From Candidatus Woesearchaeota archaeon (GTDB lineage: Archaea > Nanobdellota > Nanobdellia > Woesearchaeales > WJKL01): a stretch of DNA of 13,311 nt. The notes beneath the pieces were generated by a model. It saw only the letters and a program-made list of their open reading frames with translations. It was not told the origin of the DNA and did no database searches. Shown piece by piece: positions 5,632 to 12,619 of this stretch; positions within the stretch are counted from its first letter, which is position 1, and each line of letters opens with the position of its first letter. Location of the stretch: the NCBI GenBank assembly GCA_019322815.1, contig JAHWIB010000034.1, positions 1 through 13,311 on the forward strand. Reading direction: 5' to 3'. The position numbers and the translations under genes were made by a program.

Positions 5632-7284
5632 ATGCCGACAATAACTTTTTCACTAAAAGACTTGGAAAATTTAGTAGGTAAAAAATTAACAATTAAAGAA
5701 ATTGAAGATTTAGCTAGCTATGGAAAAGGAGAGTTAGACAGTTTTGATAAAGATACTCAAGAAGTAAATTTAAGTTTTGGAGATACAAACATGCCTTATC
5801 TTTGGTCAGTAGAAGGTATTGCCAGACTCTTCAAAGGATTATTAGGAAAAGAAAAAGGAATTCCAAAATTAGAAATCTTCAAAGAATCAAAGCATGAATT
5901 GATAGTTGAAAAATCAATTTCAAAGATAAGGCCATATATAGCAGCATTTATTGCCAGAGGAAAAAAAGTTGATGATAATTCAATCAAACAGATGATTGAT
6001 TTGCAGGAAAAATTCTGTACCAGTTATGGAAGAAGAAGAAAAAAAGTCGCGATTGGTGTTTATAATTATCAAAAAATAAAATTTCCTATTGTTTACAAAG
6101 CAACCTCTCCTGAGTCAATTAAATTTATACCTTTAGAATTCAAAAAACAGATGACCCAGCAGGAAATTTTAGAAGATCATCCAACAGGAAAAGAATATGC
6201 CTGGATTTTAGAAGGAAAAGATAAATATCCAATTTTAATTGATGCAAATAATGAGGTTTTATCATTTCCTCCAATAATCAATTCAAATTATTCAGGAAAG
6301 ATAGAGATTGGAGATGAAAATTTATTCTTTGAAGCAACAGGAGAAGATTTAGATTCTGTTTTGTTAGCTGCAAATATCTTTGCTCAGGCATTTTATGATA
6401 GAGGATTTAAGATTGATGCAGTTGACATTAAATATGAAAATAAAAGGATTACTACCCCTCACATATTTAATGAAACAATAAAAATTTCCAAAGAACAGAT
6501 TAAAAATTTAATTGGTTTGGAATTAAAAGATGATGAAATTAAAAAATTATTAGAAAAGATGAGATATGATTACAATGAAGGCAAGGTAAAGATCCCTGAT
6601 TATAGAAATGATATTATGCATCCAGTAGATGTAATTGAAGATATAGCAATCTCTTATGGTTATGATAATATTGAAGCAGAACCTCTCAAAACATTTACAA
6701 TAGGAGGAAGTTTTGAAATTAATAATTTTATCAATAAATCAAGAGAAATCTTAGTTGGGTTAGGTTACCAAGAAATAATGTCAGCAATGCTTTCTAATAA
6801 AAAAACTCTCTTTGAAAATATGAATACAAACGAGTTTAATTTAATTGAATTAAAGGAATATATGTCAGAAACATATTCTGTTGTAAGAAACTGGTTGCTG
6901 CCTATATTATTAGAAGTTTTAAGCAAAAACAAGCATGTTGATTATCCTCAAAGAATTTTTGAAGAAGGTATTGTAACAGAAAAAAAAGACGGAGCTGTTG
7001 TTGATTATAATAGGATTGCATTAGTTACAGCTAATAATACAGCAGATTTTACAGAAGCAAAACAAGCCCTAGATTTGATGATGAGATTATTGGATATTAA
7101 GTACAAGATCATTGAAGCAGAACATAACAGCTTTATTTCAGGCAGAGTAGGAAGGATCATAGTTAATGATAAAAAGGTTGGTTATATAGGAGAATTCTCT
7201 CCAGAAGTTATTAAAAATTGGGATCTAAATGTGCCAGTAGTTGGATTTGAAATAAATTTGACAGAATTATTTGAAATAAAATAA
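5632..7284 (+). CDS. pheT: Phenylalanyl-tRNA synthetase, beta subunit (archaeal type)
   Basis: The 550-residue product is the non-catalytic partner of the upstream PheRS alpha subunit, needed for assembly, tRNA binding and editing of mischarged Tyr-tRNA. The order of regions is that of archaeal/eukaryotic beta subunits: an N-terminal segment (MPTITFSLKDLENLVGKKLT, with NMPYLWSVEGIARLFKGLLG at about 53-72), a B3/B4 editing domain (about 90-270, RPYIAAFIARG and PIVYKATSPESIKFIPL), a B5 domain (about 275-345, ISKEQIKNLIGLELKD and VKIPDYRNDIMHPVDVIEDI) and a class II-like fold (about 355-550, INKSREILVGLGYQEIMSAM, VGYIGEFSPEVIKNW, VPVVGFEINL). It lacks the bacterial-type OB-fold insert and C-terminal anticodon-binding domain, as expected. 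No Shine-Dalgarno sequence is seen; translation is probably coupled to pheS. It converges on the eL14 gene with a 7-nt gap. Confidence 0.95.
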   Translation: MPTITFSLKDLENLVGKKLTIKEIEDLASYGKGELDSFDKDTQEVNLSFGDTNMPYLWSVEGIARLFKGLLGKEKGIPKLEIFKESKHELIVEKSISKIRPYIAAFIARGKKVDDNSIKQMIDLQEKFCTSYGRRRKKVAIGVYNYQKIKFPIVYKATSPESIKFIPLEFKKQMTQQEILEDHPTGKEYAWILEGKDKYPILIDANNEVLSFPPIINSNYSGKIEIGDENLFFEATGEDLDSVLLAANIFAQAFYDRGFKIDAVDIKYENKRITTPHIFNETIKISKEQIKNLIGLELKDDEIKKLLEKMRYDYNEGKVKIPDYRNDIMHPVDVIEDIAISYGYDNIEAEPLKTFTIGGSFEINNFINKSREILVGLGYQEIMSAMLSNKKTLFENMNTNEFNLIELKEYMSETYSVVRNWLLPILLEVLSKNKHVDYPQRIFEEGIVTEKKDGAVVDYNRIALVTANNTADFTEAKQALDLMMRLLDIKYKIIEAEHNSFISGRVGRIIVNDKKVGYIGEFSPEVIKNWDLNVPVVGFEINLTELFEIK

Positions 7285-7290
7285 AAAATA
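7273..7290 (-). terminator. T-rich tract ending the ribosomal operon
   Basis: On the minus strand, just after the eL14 stop, the sequence is ATTATTTTTTATTTTATTTC, a U-rich stretch of the kind that terminates archaeal transcription. It overlaps the end of pheT. On the opposite strand, T-rich sequence at about 7298-7334 inside the eL14 gene could end the pheST transcript, making this a small two-way termination zone. Confidence 0.4.
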
Positions 7291-7291
7291 A

Positions 7292-7675
7292 TCAGGCTTT
7301 TTCTAATTTTTCAGCAAGTTTTTCTTCTTTCTTTGAACTTTCTTTTTTCTTAGCAGCTTTTTTAGGTTTTTCTTCTTCAGGCTTTTTCTCTTTCTTCTTT
7401 CTAACTTTCTTAGGTCTTTCTTTCTTCTCTTTAGATTTTTTCTCCCAAACAGGCAGCTTTAATTTCTTAAATTCAGCTGCAATAATATCATGAGAAGCAT
7501 CTTTTCTTATCTTAATAACTTCATTAAGAGGCTCTAAATGCTTAATACTGCATCTTTTTCTTCTTACATCTCCATCTATTAAAACAAAATTGTCATCTAC
7601 AATATCAATTATAACACATTTCCTTCTTGAATCTCTTCCAGCTGTTTTAATGCAAATTCTTCCTATTTCTATCAT
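7292..7675 (-). CDS. rpl14e: Large ribosomal subunit protein eL14, with Lys/Glu-rich tail
   Basis: The 127-residue product matches archaeal/eukaryotic eL14, a small KOW/SH3-like protein of the 50S subunit. The recognisable part is IEIGRICIKTAGRDSRRKCV followed by IIDIVDDNFVLIDGDVRRKRCSIKHLEPL (about 2-50), ending near residue 80. Beyond that is a tail of about 47 residues made largely of Lys, Glu, Pro, Ala and Ser; archaeal eL14 is often only about 75-95 residues, so the tail is an addition. Its last part, KKEEKLAEKL, also occurs in the tail of the gene at the right edge of the window, with nearly identical DNA. The gene is last in the ribosomal cluster, separated from eL34 by 73 nt. AGGGG at about 7683-7688 on the minus strand is a possible ribosome-binding site. 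Confidence 0.9.
   Translation of the reverse strand: MIEIGRICIKTAGRDSRRKCVIIDIVDDNFVLIDGDVRRKRCSIKHLEPLNEVIKIRKDASHDIIAAEFKKLKLPVWEKKSKEKKERPKKVRKKKEKKPEEEKPKKAAKKKESSKKEEKLAEKLEKA
7304..7335. repeat. Dispersed repeat, copy A (in eL14 tail)
   Basis: These 32 bases match 13136-13167 at 31 positions, in the same orientation; the one difference is at 7322 versus 13154. Both copies encode KKEEKLAEKL on the minus strand, so the match includes synonymous positions. The sequence is purine-rich when read as coding strand, but its central portion (TTTTTCAGCAAG on the plus strand) is not simple repeat. Confidence 0.75.
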
Positions 7676-7748
7676 TCAAATAACCCCTTCATAAAATTTA
7701 TTATAATCTTTAAAATATTGATTATTGATGGAATCAAATTTAATGAAT
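7676..7748 (-). promoter_or_regulatory. Gap between eL34 and eL14 with TATA-like sequence
   Basis: The 73-nt gap is the longest in the ribosomal cluster. On the minus strand it contains GATTATAATAAAT (7696-7708), placed 25-30 nt upstream of the eL14 start, which could be an internal promoter. In many Euryarchaeota a cytidylate kinase gene sits between these two ribosomal genes; here there is no room for one and no visible remnant. Confidence 0.35.
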
Positions 7749-8063
7749 TCATTCTCTAGCCTCTTCAATAATTTTCTTCCTTGCACATTTGCTACAATAA
7801 TATCCTCCAAATGTTCTTGTAGGTCTTTTCTTTGTCTTGGGCAAATTCTTCATTTTATAAGGTCTTTCACGCAGTGTGCCTGGAAGTTTAGCTTCGCAAG
7901 AAGCACATTTTGCATTTTTAGGCTTTCTTTTTCTATATTGTATAACTGTTCGTCCGCCAGGAACCTTGACATAAACTAATTTATAGGCTCCTCTGCTCTT
8001 GTATCTGCCATAACGACCTTCTCTTTGAATTTTGAATTTTCCTTTTGTTTTTTTTCCTACCAT
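7749..8063 (-). CDS. rpl34e: Large ribosomal subunit protein eL34
   Basis: The 104-residue basic protein matches eL34, a zinc-binding 50S protein shared by archaea and eukaryotes and absent from bacteria. Cys53, Cys56 (CASC), Cys90 and Cys93 (CSKC) form the expected four-cysteine zinc site. Also typical are the Arg/Lys-rich N terminus, VKVPGGRTVIQYRKRKPKNAKC (family signature TRxxYRKRKPK-like) and RPTRTFGGYYCSKC. Length is slightly above the usual 85-95 residues. The gene begins 1 nt after the stop of the EMC3/Oxa1-like gene, with no Shine-Dalgarno sequence, so coupled translation is likely. Confidence 0.93.
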   Translation of the reverse strand: MVGKKTKGKFKIQREGRYGRYKSRGAYKLVYVKVPGGRTVIQYRKRKPKNAKCASCEAKLPGTLRERPYKMKNLPKTKKRPTRTFGGYYCSKCARKKIIEEARE

Positions 8064-8064
8064 T

Positions 8065-8811
8065 TTAATGCAGCTTTAATATTTTTCTTAATCCCATACT
8101 GAATATTATGGAAAATATAATGTATGTTCCTAACCATCCTATCTTCCATCCAAATATTTGTAAGGGTGTTGTTTTTTGATGTTTTGTTTCAATGGTCTTA
8201 ATAATATCATCATTAACTCTTTTAACTGGCTCCTTATATGCTCTTTCTTCTGTTATTAATAATTCTTTCGAATATGCCCTATTATCATATTGATATTCTA
8301 AAATATATTCACCTGTTCCTCCTTTCAACTGCCAATCGGCTTTCCCATCTTTTATCTCCTGGACATCATCTGATAATAATTCAATATTTTCAGGAGCAAT
8401 AATTTTAACATCTCCACTTATTCCTGATTGAAATACAGCTTCTACTGTAAATTCTTGGCCAGGCATAATTGGTTCAAATGCAAGATTAGCATGCAGCCAT
8501 CCAAATATAATAATTATTGGTAAAAATGTTATTAAAGTAGGCTTAAATGAATGCATCATATATTTCATATTTGTCTGCATTGCTCTTTTCTGGATCTCCA
8601 TTACTTTTTTTGGATCATGCTTAAACTCTTTCATCTGCTGCTGAAATCCCTTAATCTCTTCTTTAAGTGATTTCATTAAGTGTTGATCAGTCATCCATTT
8701 ATATACTAAGGTTATAAGCAAAGCTATAACAAAAGCCATAATAAAAACAGCCCAAAATACAGGCAGTTTCAGCAATGGTCCAAGTATTGGGTTAAGTATT
8801 GATTCAAACAT
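8065..8811 (-). CDS. Archaeal EMC3/Oxa1-superfamily membrane insertase-like protein (DUF106)
   Basis: The 248-residue product has three hydrophobic segments (about 17-38, 91-108, 222-243). Between the first two is a charged helical hairpin (about 42-88, MKSLKEEIKGFQQQMKEFKH then DPKKVMEIQKRAMQTNMKYM), the pattern of the archaeal DUF106 family, related to YidC/Oxa1, EMC3, GET1 and TMCO1. Those proteins help insert membrane proteins. The SecY neighbour supports that role. Between segments 2 and 3 lies a domain of about 75-100 residues predicted to be beta-rich (FTVEAVFQSGISGDVKIIAP to GEYILEYQYDNRAYSKELLI, about 121-187). By Oxa1-family topology it would lie outside the cell and might be Ig-like. 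I believe many members have a shorter loop there. A TATA box in the 46-nt gap upstream suggests its own promoter. Confidence 0.85.
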   Translation of the reverse strand: MFESILNPILGPLLKLPVFWAVFIMAFVIALLITLVYKWMTDQHLMKSLKEEIKGFQQQMKEFKHDPKKVMEIQKRAMQTNMKYMMHSFKPTLITFLPIIIIFGWLHANLAFEPIMPGQEFTVEAVFQSGISGDVKIIAPENIELLSDDVQEIKDGKADWQLKGGTGEYILEYQYDNRAYSKELLITEERAYKEPVKRVNDDIIKTIETKHQKTTPLQIFGWKIGWLGTYIIFSIIFSMGLRKILKLH

Positions 8812-8840
8812 TTTCTTTACCTTTTATTCAATGATGGTGA

Positions 8841-8848
8841 TTTATAAA
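8841..8848 (-). promoter_or_regulatory. Internal TATA box between secY and the EMC3-like gene
   Basis: The minus strand reads AGGTTTATAAATC, a good archaeal TATA box (TTTATAAA) with purines on the BRE side. Its centre is about 33 nt upstream of the start at 8811, which would give a leader of roughly 6 nt. It lies in the only sizeable gap (46 nt) between uL15 and eL34, so the last three genes may be transcribed from here as well as by read-through. Confidence 0.5.
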
Positions 8849-8857
8849 CCTAATGGT

Positions 8858-10246
8858 TTATTCCATAAACTTACGCATCATTGGATGCATATCCATCATA
8901 TGCTGTTTTGCAACCTCTTCATATAATTTATAAACAATCATTACAGTAAGTAATATACCTGTTCCATGGGCTAAAGCCCCTGTTAAATCAGCAACAGCTG
9001 CTAAAAAACCAACTAAAATAGCTCCCATAACAGTTAATGGCCAAATATACCTGTTTAGCAGTCTCTCTAAGACTCTTTGATCTCTCCTAAAACCAGGTAT
9101 TTGCAGTCCTGAAGATAATATTTGATTTGCCTGGCTTCTTGCATCCATCCCGGATGTCTGCACCCAGAATATTGAAAATATAACAGCACCTACAATCATA
9201 ATCAGCATATAAACAAGCGCATGAGCAACATCAGGCATTGTTAAACTTCCTTTTATTACCTTTCCAATTATATCAGGAGAAAACAGCCAAGCTACTAGTC
9301 CTGATATAGGTGTATTTCCTGAAAATCTTCCCAATATCGGGAAACCCCAATTCTGCATCAACCTTGCCCATAGTTGAATATTTGCAAGCAATGCAGCAAT
9401 TAATATAACAGGAATATTAGAAGTGTAAATAAAACTCAAAGGCCATCTTATTCCATGCCCCCTGATTCTTCCAAATGAAAGAGGAATTTCAATTTTCATT
9501 GCCTGTCCATAAACAGCAATAACAAAAACAAATATTGTAGATAAGACAGCTGCTATCATTAAAGCAGCTGTAATTGGATCTCCTGCAGACAAGCTCTGAA
9601 ATAAAGCAGGAATAGCGCCAGTAGCAATATTTGGATTAGCAGGAGAAGGCAATGGAGACAAAGCCCTTATAAATATTGTTTCAGAAACACCCGCTGCAAT
9701 AAACAATGAAATACCAGAACCAAAACCCCATTTACTGATTACTTCATCCATAAATAAGATCAAAATGCCTCCTAAAAACAGCTGAAATATAAGCAATATT
9801 TGGACATTGAAATACATAGCAGTTCCAGCTAATTCAACAGCAGGAGCCAGTCCGCCCATAAATACATATATGATTGCTTCAAATACAATAAAAAATATCG
9901 CAAGCAGTTTCTGTATTCCTTGAAAACGTTTTTTTCCTTCATGGGATGTCAAATCAAATTTTATAATGCCGCTTCCATTCAAAAGCTGCAGTACAATAGA
10001 AGCAGTTACAATTGGTCCTATACCAAGAGAGATTATTGAACCAAATTTAGCTCCAAGAATCAATGATAAATATTCAAATTGTTGTAAAGCATTTGCTCCC
10101 AGACCATATAATGGAATTAATCCTAAAACAAAGAAAATTACTAAGATTATACCTGTCCATTTGAGCTTCTCTTTGAAAGAAAGCCTTCTTTGCTGCGGAC
10201 CAGCCACTTCAGGCAAATTATTTAATATTATATCCCAAAATGCCAT
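8858..10246 (-). CDS. secY: Protein translocase subunit SecY
   Basis: The 462-residue product is the channel-forming subunit of the SecYE-beta translocon in the cell membrane, and has the hydrophobic pattern of ten transmembrane helices. Recognisable parts are the amphipathic N terminus with SFKEKLKWTGIILVIFFVLGLIPLYGL (TM1 at about 30-48), a plug-like segment around 50-70, IGPIVTASIVLQLLNGSGII (TM2b of the lateral gate, about 76-95), DEVISKWGFGSGISLFIAAG (about 167-186), the cytosolic loop GRIRGHGIRWPLSFIYTSNIPVIL (about 259-282) that contacts ribosomes in homologues, and SGMDARSQANQIL with IPGFRRDQRVLERLLNRYI near the C-terminal loop. It follows uL15 by 2 nt. Adenylate kinase, often next downstream in Euryarchaeota, is absent; the EMC3-like gene takes that position. 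Confidence 0.97.
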   Translation of the reverse strand: MAFWDIILNNLPEVAGPQQRRLSFKEKLKWTGIILVIFFVLGLIPLYGLGANALQQFEYLSLILGAKFGSIISLGIGPIVTASIVLQLLNGSGIIKFDLTSHEGKKRFQGIQKLLAIFFIVFEAIIYVFMGGLAPAVELAGTAMYFNVQILLIFQLFLGGILILFMDEVISKWGFGSGISLFIAAGVSETIFIRALSPLPSPANPNIATGAIPALFQSLSAGDPITAALMIAAVLSTIFVFVIAVYGQAMKIEIPLSFGRIRGHGIRWPLSFIYTSNIPVILIAALLANIQLWARLMQNWGFPILGRFSGNTPISGLVAWLFSPDIIGKVIKGSLTMPDVAHALVYMLIMIVGAVIFSIFWVQTSGMDARSQANQILSSGLQIPGFRRDQRVLERLLNRYIWPLTVMGAILVGFLAAVADLTGALAHGTGILLTVMIVYKLYEEVAKQHMMDMHPMMRKFME

Positions 10247-10248
10247 TT

Positions 10249-10746
10249 TTACTCTTCTTTAATTTTTTCTTCTGGCTTTGTTTTTACAATCTTCTCAGAT
10301 TTTTTCAATTCAATTATTTCTCCACCAGCTGCTTTTATCTTTTCAGCAGCATCCTTTGAAAATGATTCAGCAGTAATCTTCAATTTTTTAGTTAATTTTG
10401 CACAGCCCAAGATCTTATTAAATTTTAATTTAGAAGCATCTATAATATATCTCTCTCCCTCTTTTGTAATTAATTTATCAGCCAATAATTTATCAGCTTT
10501 TTGTTCAAAATAATTAAGATTGATGGCATTTATTTTTCTATCACCACCCTTTTTCTTAAATCCATATTTTCCAAAATATTTTTTATTTTTCCAGATAGAT
10601 GGTTTTTTTACATCTCCTTTTTTGCCAGTTCCAGCCATTCCTCTTCCTCCTCGGTTGCCTGCTCCTCTATGTTTTTTCATTGATCCCCAACCATGAGTAT
10701 GGCTTCCGCGCTGCCTTGAATTTTTCTTTCTTTTTATGACTACCAT
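10249..10746 (-). CDS. rpl15: Large ribosomal subunit protein uL15
   Basis: The 165-residue product is uL15 of the 50S subunit. The long basic, glycine-rich N terminus (RQRGSHTHGWGSMKKHRGAG followed by NRGGRGMAGTGKKGD, about 11-45) is the extension that threads into rRNA in known archaeal ribosomes. It is followed by the globular part (INAINLNYFEQKADKLLAD, DASKLKFNKILGCAKLTKKLKITAESFSKDAAEKIKAAGGEIIEL). The last 15-18 residues are Lys/Glu-rich. The stop of uL30 is immediately adjacent (no gap), and AGGATGA just before the start, inside the uL30 end, can act as a ribosome-binding site. Confidence 0.95.
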   Translation of the reverse strand: MVVIKRKKNSRQRGSHTHGWGSMKKHRGAGNRGGRGMAGTGKKGDVKKPSIWKNKKYFGKYGFKKKGGDRKINAINLNYFEQKADKLLADKLITKEGERYIIDASKLKFNKILGCAKLTKKLKITAESFSKDAAEKIKAAGGEIIELKKSEKIVKTKPEEKIKEE

Positions 10747-11160
10747 TTAAATCATCCTTTTGATCAAATCATTAATTTTATCCTTTCTATTACCAAGTGC
10801 CCCTCCAACTTTAAATGGAATCTTTATTCCTTTTCTTGCAAAACCTTTTCTTGGAGGATGCAATCTGAAAAATTTTTTCTCAACAACCTTTCCTTCTTTA
10901 TTTTTTGTTTTCTCAAGTCTTTTTTCTCTTAACATTTTCAAAGTTTCATCATTTATTTCTCCCCAGGTAATATAATCTTTAACTTTATTCAACATTCCCA
11001 AGATGCTCGGGGTTCCAGATAAAACAATACAATAATTTTTTCTATAAAGTCTAAGCATATTTAATGTATCAGCCGTTCCTTTTTTAATTCCAACTAAACC
11101 TCTAATTCTGATAACTGCAATCTTCTTTACAGGTTTTTCTTCTTTTCCTTCTTCCTTCAT
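10747..11160 (-). CDS. rpl30: Large ribosomal subunit protein uL30
   Basis: The 137-residue product is archaeal-type uL30. The core begins at IAVIRIRGLVGIKKGTADTL (about 14-33), continues with RLYRKNYCIVLSGTPSILGML and NKVKDYITWGEINDETLKML, and ends RLHPPRKGFARKGIKIPFKVGGALGNRKDKI. Residues 1-12 (MKEEGKEEKPVK) precede the core and are not part of the family fold; they repeat the last residues of uS5 (KEEGKEEK) because of a tandem DNA duplication at the junction. The ATG overlaps the uS5 stop in ATGA, so translation is probably coupled. Without the duplicated unit the protein would start close to the usual archaeal position. Confidence 0.93.
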   Translation of the reverse strand: MKEEGKEEKPVKKIAVIRIRGLVGIKKGTADTLNMLRLYRKNYCIVLSGTPSILGMLNKVKDYITWGEINDETLKMLREKRLEKTKNKEGKVVEKKFFRLHPPRKGFARKGIKIPFKVGGALGNRKDKINDLIKRMI

Positions 11161-11183
11161 TTTTCTTCTTTTCCTTCTTCCTT
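11134..11183. repeat. Tandem duplication across the uS5/uL30 junction
   Basis: Positions 11134-11157 and 11160-11183 are identical over 24 bases, with a 26-nt period. One copy encodes the uS5 C terminus, the other the uL30 N terminus. Because 26 is one less than a multiple of three, and the two genes are offset by one base, both copies are read as KEEGKEEK. The unit is purine-rich on the coding strand, so replication slippage is a likely origin. Confidence 0.8.
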
Positions 11184-12038
11184 AATGGTTTCAGCAGGGA
11201 TTTCTTCTTCAGAAATCTTTTCTTCTTTTTTCAAAGCTCCTTCAACTATTCCAAGTTTTTTAGTATCCTCTTCTTTAATTTTCATCTCAACTAATTGTTT
11301 AAGTGCAGCAATACATGCCTTAATCATATTTAATTTAGTGGCTGTTTTGCCAGATGATTTTGACCAAACATCCTTAACTCCAGCAAGCTTTAATATCTTG
11401 GCACATTCATGTTCTGCCCTAAGTCCTGTTCCTTTTGGAGCAGGTATAAACTTAATATTGACGCTTCCACACTTGCCTTGTACAGCAAATGGAATAGAAT
11501 GTGCAAGACCGCAGCCGCACTGCCAGCTTCCACACCCTCTTTTTATTTTCATAATATTAAGTTTAGCATTTCTTATTGCTTTTTCTCTTGCTGGAACTGT
11601 TTCCTTGCTTTTTCCATATCCAATACCAACATATCCATTTTCATTTCCAGCTATTGCAAATGTCGCAAATTTAGGTTTGTTGCCTTCTCTTGTTTTTTTC
11701 TGTGTCTGTCTGAAAATTCTTCTTTGGCCTCCTCCAAATTTACCTTTTGATTGTCCAACTAACAAAAGATCAACAGAAAGATTAGGTAATAAAACATCAA
11801 CTATCTCTGATTCTAAAATCTTTAATCCATTATCTAATATTTCATCTATATCATTGATTTTGCCTGCTTTGACTTCTTTGCCAATGCTTGTTTTAGGCTG
11901 CCAGGATTCTATATCTATGCTTTTCTTTTCTGTTTTAACTTCTTTTTTAATCTCCTTTTCTTCCTCTTCTTCAACTTCCTGAAGGACCTCTTCTTCCTTT
12001 TCATCATCTGCTGACATTTTTTTCTTTAATTTTGGCAT
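11157..12038 (-). CDS. rps5: Small ribosomal subunit protein uS5, with charged extensions
   Basis: The 293-residue product contains a complete archaeal uS5 (30S, at the mRNA entry region). The double-stranded-RNA-binding-like N domain is around 75-150 (DVLLPNLSVDLLLVGQSKGK, GGGQRRIFRQTQKKT, FATFAIAGNENGYVGIGYGK, KETVPAREKAIRNAKLNIMKI). Next comes the cysteine-bearing segment RGCGSWQCGCG...GKCGS (Cys169, 174, 176, 190), known from archaeal and eukaryotic members, then FIPAPKGTGLRAEHECAKIL and VKDVWSKSSGKTATKLNMIKAC. An acidic/Lys-rich N-terminal extension of about 40 residues and a charged tail of about 30 make it longer than the usual 210-235. The start at 12038 is supported by AAGGTGG 5-11 nt upstream; ATG at codon 8 lacks this. 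The start overlaps the uL18 stop by one base; the stop overlaps the uL30 start by four. Confidence 0.95.
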   Translation of the reverse strand: MPKLKKKMSADDEKEEEVLQEVEEEEEKEIKKEVKTEKKSIDIESWQPKTSIGKEVKAGKINDIDEILDNGLKILESEIVDVLLPNLSVDLLLVGQSKGKFGGGQRRIFRQTQKKTREGNKPKFATFAIAGNENGYVGIGYGKSKETVPAREKAIRNAKLNIMKIKRGCGSWQCGCGLAHSIPFAVQGKCGSVNIKFIPAPKGTGLRAEHECAKILKLAGVKDVWSKSSGKTATKLNMIKACIAALKQLVEMKIKEEDTKKLGIVEGALKKEEKISEEEIPAETIKEEGKEEK

Positions 12039-12619
12039 TATTCCACCTTAATGATTTGTTTTTTTATTTCTTCAAAAATTTTTGATATTTGCAAAGGATC
12101 AATATTTAATTTAATATATTCAGAAAATTTTTTTGAATATTCATTTTCTTTTCCTTTAATACTTTCTGCATATTTAGTTATATGGCTTCCTTTTATTCTA
12201 TCTTCTTTTGGTAATATTTCTTCTGAAACAGGAACCTTAATACCTCCATCAATTACTCCTTTCAAACAAGCAAAGATTCTTGAACCCTTTACAGGGGAAG
12301 CCAATCCAATGTCTAAAATTGTTTCTTTTACCCCATTATCTTTTCCCTTTTGCCCTGCCAATAAACCAGTTAGATATGCAGCAGGCATGTTTCCTTTGTT
12401 GAATTTCCATCCTAATTTATCTAATTCGGATGAATGTGCTGCTACAATCACCTTGTCTCCTTTTGGATGGTATTCTATAATTTGAACTATTATATTTTTA
12501 AGAGAAGGCCTGATAACTAATCTTGGTTTGCCAGCTAATAATAACTTTAATCTTTTCTTATAATTTGTTTTTCCTTCTCTCTTCCTTCTAAATTGAACAT
12601 TGTATGTCTTTTGTTTCAT
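12038..12619 (-). CDS. rpl18: Large ribosomal subunit protein uL18
   Basis: The 193-residue product is archaeal-type uL18 (eukaryotic L5 family), which binds 5S rRNA in the central protuberance. Typical segments are VQFRRKREGKTNYKKRLKLL (about 9-28), KPRLVIRPSLKNIIVQIIEY (about 31-50), GDKVIVAAHSSEL, GNMPAAYLTGLLAGQKGKD (about 76-94), EAILDIGLASPVKGSR-like ETILDIGLASPVKGSRIFAC and LKGVIDGGIKVPVSEEILP (about 120-138). Length is normal for archaea. It starts inside the end of the eL19 gene (4-nt ATGA overlap) and its last codons carry the uS5 ribosome-binding site. Confidence 0.95.
   Translation of the reverse strand: MKQKTYNVQFRRKREGKTNYKKRLKLLLAGKPRLVIRPSLKNIIVQIIEYHPKGDKVIVAAHSSELDKLGWKFNKGNMPAAYLTGLLAGQKGKDNGVKETILDIGLASPVKGSRIFACLKGVIDGGIKVPVSEEILPKEDRIKGSHITKYAESIKGKENEYSKKFSEYIKLNIDPLQISKIFEEIKKQIIKVE
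12043..12049 (-). promoter_or_regulatory. Shine-Dalgarno sequence of uS5
   Basis: The minus strand reads AAGGTGG within the last codons of uL18, 4 nt before ATG 12038. It fits pairing with the archaeal 16S 3' end (GGAGGTGA-type) and supports the long form of uS5 with its N-terminal extension. Confidence 0.6.

Noticed and set aside
7301..7450. T/C-rich low-complexity plus-strand sequence that could be read as a repeat array
   Set aside because: It is the complement of the Lys/Glu-rich eL14 tail and has no regular unit or spacer. Only the 32-base match to the right edge was kept as a real repeat.
11185..11982. A 265-codon open frame on the plus strand opposite uS5
   Set aside because: It is antisense to a clearly conserved ribosomal gene. 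The frame is open because the purine-rich coding strand leaves few stops on the other strand; its hydrophobic, Ser/Phe-rich translation is the usual mirror of Lys/Glu-rich sequence.
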